Source: Saprospiraceae bacterium (lineage in GTDB: Bacteria > Bacteroidota > Bacteroidia > Chitinophagales > Saprospiraceae). From it: 15,534 nt of DNA. Both the position numbers and the translations under genes were made by a program. Shown piece by piece: positions 12,996-15,534 of this stretch (its first letter is position 1; every line of letters starts with the position of its first letter). The DNA lies in the NCBI GenBank assembly GCA_027031185.1, contig JALVEF010000096.1, positions 1-15,534 of the forward strand. Direction: 5' to 3'. The notes below the pieces were generated by a model. That model saw only the letters and a list, made by a program, of their open reading frames with translations. It had not been told where the DNA came from and did no database searches.

Positions 12996-15534
12996 TTAGT
13001 GCTTATTGATACTCACCGGCAGACAGACGGTCGGCGGGCAGGAGACGGTGATCATGTAGTCTTCCACTTCGCCGTTGGGCGCGGCACCGTAGGGCGTCAT
13101 GTTGTCTTGTGTGCTCAGGCGGATGCGGAATCCCAGGGGCTGACCCTGTACGGCATCGGCCGGTACGGCGATGTCCAGGGTGGCGGGGAAGGATCCGCCC
13201 GTATCGTCCAGATTGGCGACCATCTCACCAGGGTCATTGAAATCGCCGTCGCCGTTCCAGTCAATCCAGGCTTCGAGATGGCCGGAATTGCCAGTGCCGT
13301 TGGTGGCCGAAACAGGGATGTGCATGGTCGTGCCGGGTATCCAGTTGGTGGCACTGTTCATGGTGATGCCGTCGTCGGTATCGCCGGTGGCGTCGGCATT
13401 GGGCTGGGCGTCGGTTTCGGCAGTGACGCCGGCGCCGAGGTAGATATCCGGGCTGATTTGATGGCTGGGTCCGTTGTTGGCAGCGAGGCTTTCGTAGTCT
13501 CCCTGAGCGGTGCCGGCGGCGAGGTCGGGCAGGTCACCCCAGTCATCATAAGAAATTATTTTGAAGCCGAAATCCAACGAGTGGTTGTTGGCGCCGGTGA
13601 CGGGAAGGTCTGCCGGTGCGACGGCGACCAATGCATTATTGCCGGACAGCGAGGCATCACTGTCATTCAGATCCGGGTTGGCAGCGCTGCTGTTGTTTTG
13701 TGTGGTGAGCACAAAACCGTTGAGTGGCGCTTGCTGGCTGCCGCCGGAGGCATTGGCGATGCGTAAGCTGTAGGCTGTGTTCGGGGAGATATTTAGGTTG
13801 TACTTTTGTGATCCGGAGTCGGTGCCGTTGGGATCATTGGAAAAGATGTAATGACCATCGGCATCGGTGACGGCAGAAGCGATGACGTTATTAGCGGTGT
13901 CCAGCAATTCGACGGTCACGCCGCTGATGCCTGCTTCGCCCGGGTCTTGTACACCGTTGCCATTGGCATCATTCCAAACGAGGTCGCCTATTTCCACGGG
14001 GGCTGCATCGGTGAGCAGCTCGACATCACCCATGCCGACAGACTTTCCGTTGAAGGGGGCGTTGGCTGGAATAAAAGTGTACCAGTTTTGTATGCTGCCA
14101 TCAATAAGGCTGAGCGTATTCACACCTTGCGTGGTCCAATAAGTCTGTCCGGTGCTTCCTTCGGGATGTGGATCCACAAACTGGCCGAGGAGCAAATCGC
14201 TTCCGGGCAAAATAGCCAGCCCGCCGTTGCAGGCGTCACCGGAGCCATCGCCTGACTTATCATTGAAGTACTCAGCAGGCCCGGGATAATTTAATGGGCA
14301 GGAGCCGGAGCCTTCGAGTTCGAGTGTGCCGTTGTTATTGCAGATTTTGAACAGCTCACCAAACGAGATGGCGCGTTCGTCGTTTTGGCTTGTGTTAGAG
14401 AAGGGCGGGTGTTGGTTTAGACCGGCCTGAAAGCCCCATCGGTCCAATAAGGCGATATATATGTTGTCGTTTTCATCAAATTCGATATCGGAGAACATCG
14501 GTTGGATGTAATCCTTCCAATACCCGCCTCCATTGGGATTGTAGGTGTTGGACCATGGGTTCCAGTCGGTACCGTCCTTGTCATAATTGAGGGGGAGTGT
14601 ATAGACCGTGCTAAAACCAGCGGCCACGTTGTCCGGATCAAAGGACAAGATATAAGCCGTCAAATCATCGACATTCTGGGATGTAAAGGCATCGCATACA
14701 ACCCCGATGTAGCCGGTGCCCCGGTGGATTTTGATGGCCCAGGGACGCAGCTCACCACCGGAGCAGACCGGTGCCCCGGGCAGCGATTCGATGAGATATT
14801 GCTTGGCGGTGGCAGCTATGGAACTGATATCGCCGGAGGCGTCCAGTTCGATGATGCCTTTTTGATTCAGGTTGATCGTCCATATTTTTTCTGTATTGGC
14901 ATCGTAGCAGATGGCACCGTAGCCTACAGTGCCTGCTTTTGAAAAGGCATCTAAGTCAATGCTGGGCACGGACGGATCGGTATCCAGCGTATAGTCGGAT
15001 TCAATGCCGGTGTTGCCCGGATCATTTTCGCAGCCACCACCACGGCACACACTCCCCAGGTCAATGGCAGGCCCTCCATTGGTGGGATTGACACCTTGCA
15101 GGCTGAAGCTGCCGGCCAGGCTGCCCGGATCCGTGGAAAAATCCACAACAAAGATGTCCCCCGGACCCTTGCCGGGGGCAAAGCCAACGTGACGCCACAG
15201 CGTGCTGGCCAGAAACATGCGTTTTTTTGACTTTTGATAAGTTTTGCCCCACACCGAACCTATTTCGGCAGTGGTGGCAATATTGGTGGGGACGGGACCG
15301 GTGCCCGGATTCCCGCCGTAGTAAGAATAGTTGCTGTTTTGTCCCTGGTCATCAAATTTGGCACGTTGCAAAGACGGGTTAGTGCTGCCGTTGGGATCCC
15401 CGGCGATCCGTACGTGTGTCACATAGTCCGGTTTGGCCGTGGCGCTGTAATCATTTGGGTCGTGCAGCCCAAAATTGACGTCGCAGGCAGAAGCGCTCAC
15501 AAAACGCACCGAAGCGTTTTGTCCGCTGCCGAAA
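12996..15534 (-). CDS. Giant secreted SdrD_B / GEVED protein (paralog B), 5' end outside window
   Basis: The reading frame is open to the right edge. The bases beyond the in-frame GTG at 15509 still translate to FGSGQNASV, matching FGAGENTSV of paralog A at residues 105-113, so the GTG is internal and about 104 residues with the signal peptide and first SdrD_B domain lie outside. What is visible is about 845 residues: the end of the first SdrD_B domain, the long unique section (shared motifs SVCRGGGCENDPGNTG, GGELRPWAIK, LPLNYDKDGTDWNPWSNTYN, FDENDNIYIALLDRWG), a second SdrD_B domain opening GDLVWNDANGNGVQDPGEAG, and a GEVED domain ending SCPPTVCLPVSINKH. Gaps are few relative to paralog A. 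Same strand, same layout and the same cysteine-bearing end show a duplication. Followed by its own terminator. Probable surface protein, function unknown. Confidence 0.92.
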   Translation of the reverse strand, partial: FGSGQNASVRFVSASACDVNFGLHDPNDYSATAKPDYVTHVRIAGDPNGSTNPSLQRAKFDDQGQNSNYSYYGGNPGTGPVPTNIATTAEIGSVWGKTYQKSKKRMFLASTLWRHVGFAPGKGPGDIFVVDFSTDPGSLAGSFSLQGVNPTNGGPAIDLGSVCRGGGCENDPGNTGIESDYTLDTDPSVPSIDLDAFSKAGTVGYGAICYDANTEKIWTINLNQKGIIELDASGDISSIAATAKQYLIESLPGAPVCSGGELRPWAIKIHRGTGYIGVVCDAFTSQNVDDLTAYILSFDPDNVAAGFSTVYTLPLNYDKDGTDWNPWSNTYNPNGGGYWKDYIQPMFSDIEFDENDNIYIALLDRWGFQAGLNQHPPFSNTSQNDERAISFGELFKICNNNGTLELEGSGSCPLNYPGPAEYFNDKSGDGSGDACNGGLAILPGSDLLLGQFVDPHPEGSTGQTYWTTQGVNTLSLIDGSIQNWYTFIPANAPFNGKSVGMGDVELLTDAAPVEIGDLVWNDANGNGVQDPGEAGISGVTVELLDTANNVIASAVTDADGHYIFSNDPNGTDSGSQKYNLNISPNTAYSLRIANASGGSQQAPLNGFVLTTQNNSSAANPDLNDSDASLSGNNALVAVAPADLPVTGANNHSLDFGFKIISYDDWGDLPDLAAGTAQGDYESLAANNGPSHQISPDIYLGAGVTAETDAQPNADATGDTDDGITMNSATNWIPGTTMHIPVSATNGTGNSGHLEAWIDWNGDGDFNDPGEMVANLDDTGGSFPATLDIAVPADAVQGQPLGFRIRLSTQDNMTPYGAAPNGEVEDYMITVSCPPTVCLPVSINKH
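12999..13544 (-). repeat. Near-identical GEVED coding block, copy 2
   Basis: Partner of 5957-6502: 182 codons aligned without gaps. The preceding SdrD_B domain is visibly less conserved between the two genes (for example GLALSPNTTYKIRIPNASGG against NLNISPNTAYSLRIANASGG, then little similarity up to TGANNHSLDFGFK). Confidence 0.88.

Noticed and set aside
12915..13766. 283-codon + strand open frame
   Set aside because: Antisense to the GEVED and SdrD_B part of paralog B and crossing its terminator. A similar shadow frame exists opposite paralog A (6278-6754), as expected from shared sequence, not from a real gene.
15507..15509. GTG as start codon of paralog B
   Set aside because: The frame continues to the window edge and its residues match paralog A upstream of this point, so the gene is simply cut by the edge.

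Overview
The window looks like a chromosomal piece of a Bacteroidota genome, most likely a Saprospiria/Lewinella-type organism. This rests on a type IX secretion system (T9SS) type B C-terminal domain, very large secreted SdrD_B/GEVED and PKD-type proteins, weak Shine-Dalgarno sequences, and a few matches to the Bacteroidota -7 promoter box (TAnnTTTG). Taxonomy below phylum is inference.

Left part (1-5326): a gene-free stretch with two inverted repeats, then a small two-helix membrane protein (DUF2892, + strand), convergent with recN (- strand). A divergent gap of about 350 bases leads to a small secreted, probably outer-membrane, beta-rich protein (+ strand). Its stop codon overlaps tail-to-tail with a 705-residue VIT/VWA-domain protein (- strand).

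Middle (5327-5953): a 627-base gene-free region with two strong hairpin terminators and a row of three short hairpins that looks like a REP-type element.

Right part (5954-15534): two paralogous giant secreted proteins on the - strand (SdrD_B domain, long unique middle, second SdrD_B domain, C-terminal GEVED domain). The second is cut by the right edge of the window. Their last 182 codons are nearly identical (about 87% at protein level by hand count, with a 59-base perfect DNA match), while the parts before them are more divergent. Between the two paralogs, on the opposite strand, sits a 1243-residue PKD/Ig-like protein with a T9SS type B sorting domain and a much more AT-rich sequence than its neighbours.

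The most interesting observation is that this AT-rich gene is bracketed by a perfect 22-base direct repeat (8925-8946 and 12926-12947). The right copy forms one arm of the intact terminator of the downstream paralog; the left copy is an orphan half-terminator. Removing the 4001 bases between equivalent points of the repeats would leave two tandem paralogs separated by about 180 bases with an intact terminator. The window therefore appears to show a single-gene insertion, with no recombinase gene inside it, into the terminator between duplicated surface-protein genes. The genes do not form one pathway: recN is housekeeping, and the remainder are mostly cell-envelope or secreted proteins, probably involved in surface attachment or matrix functions (inference).
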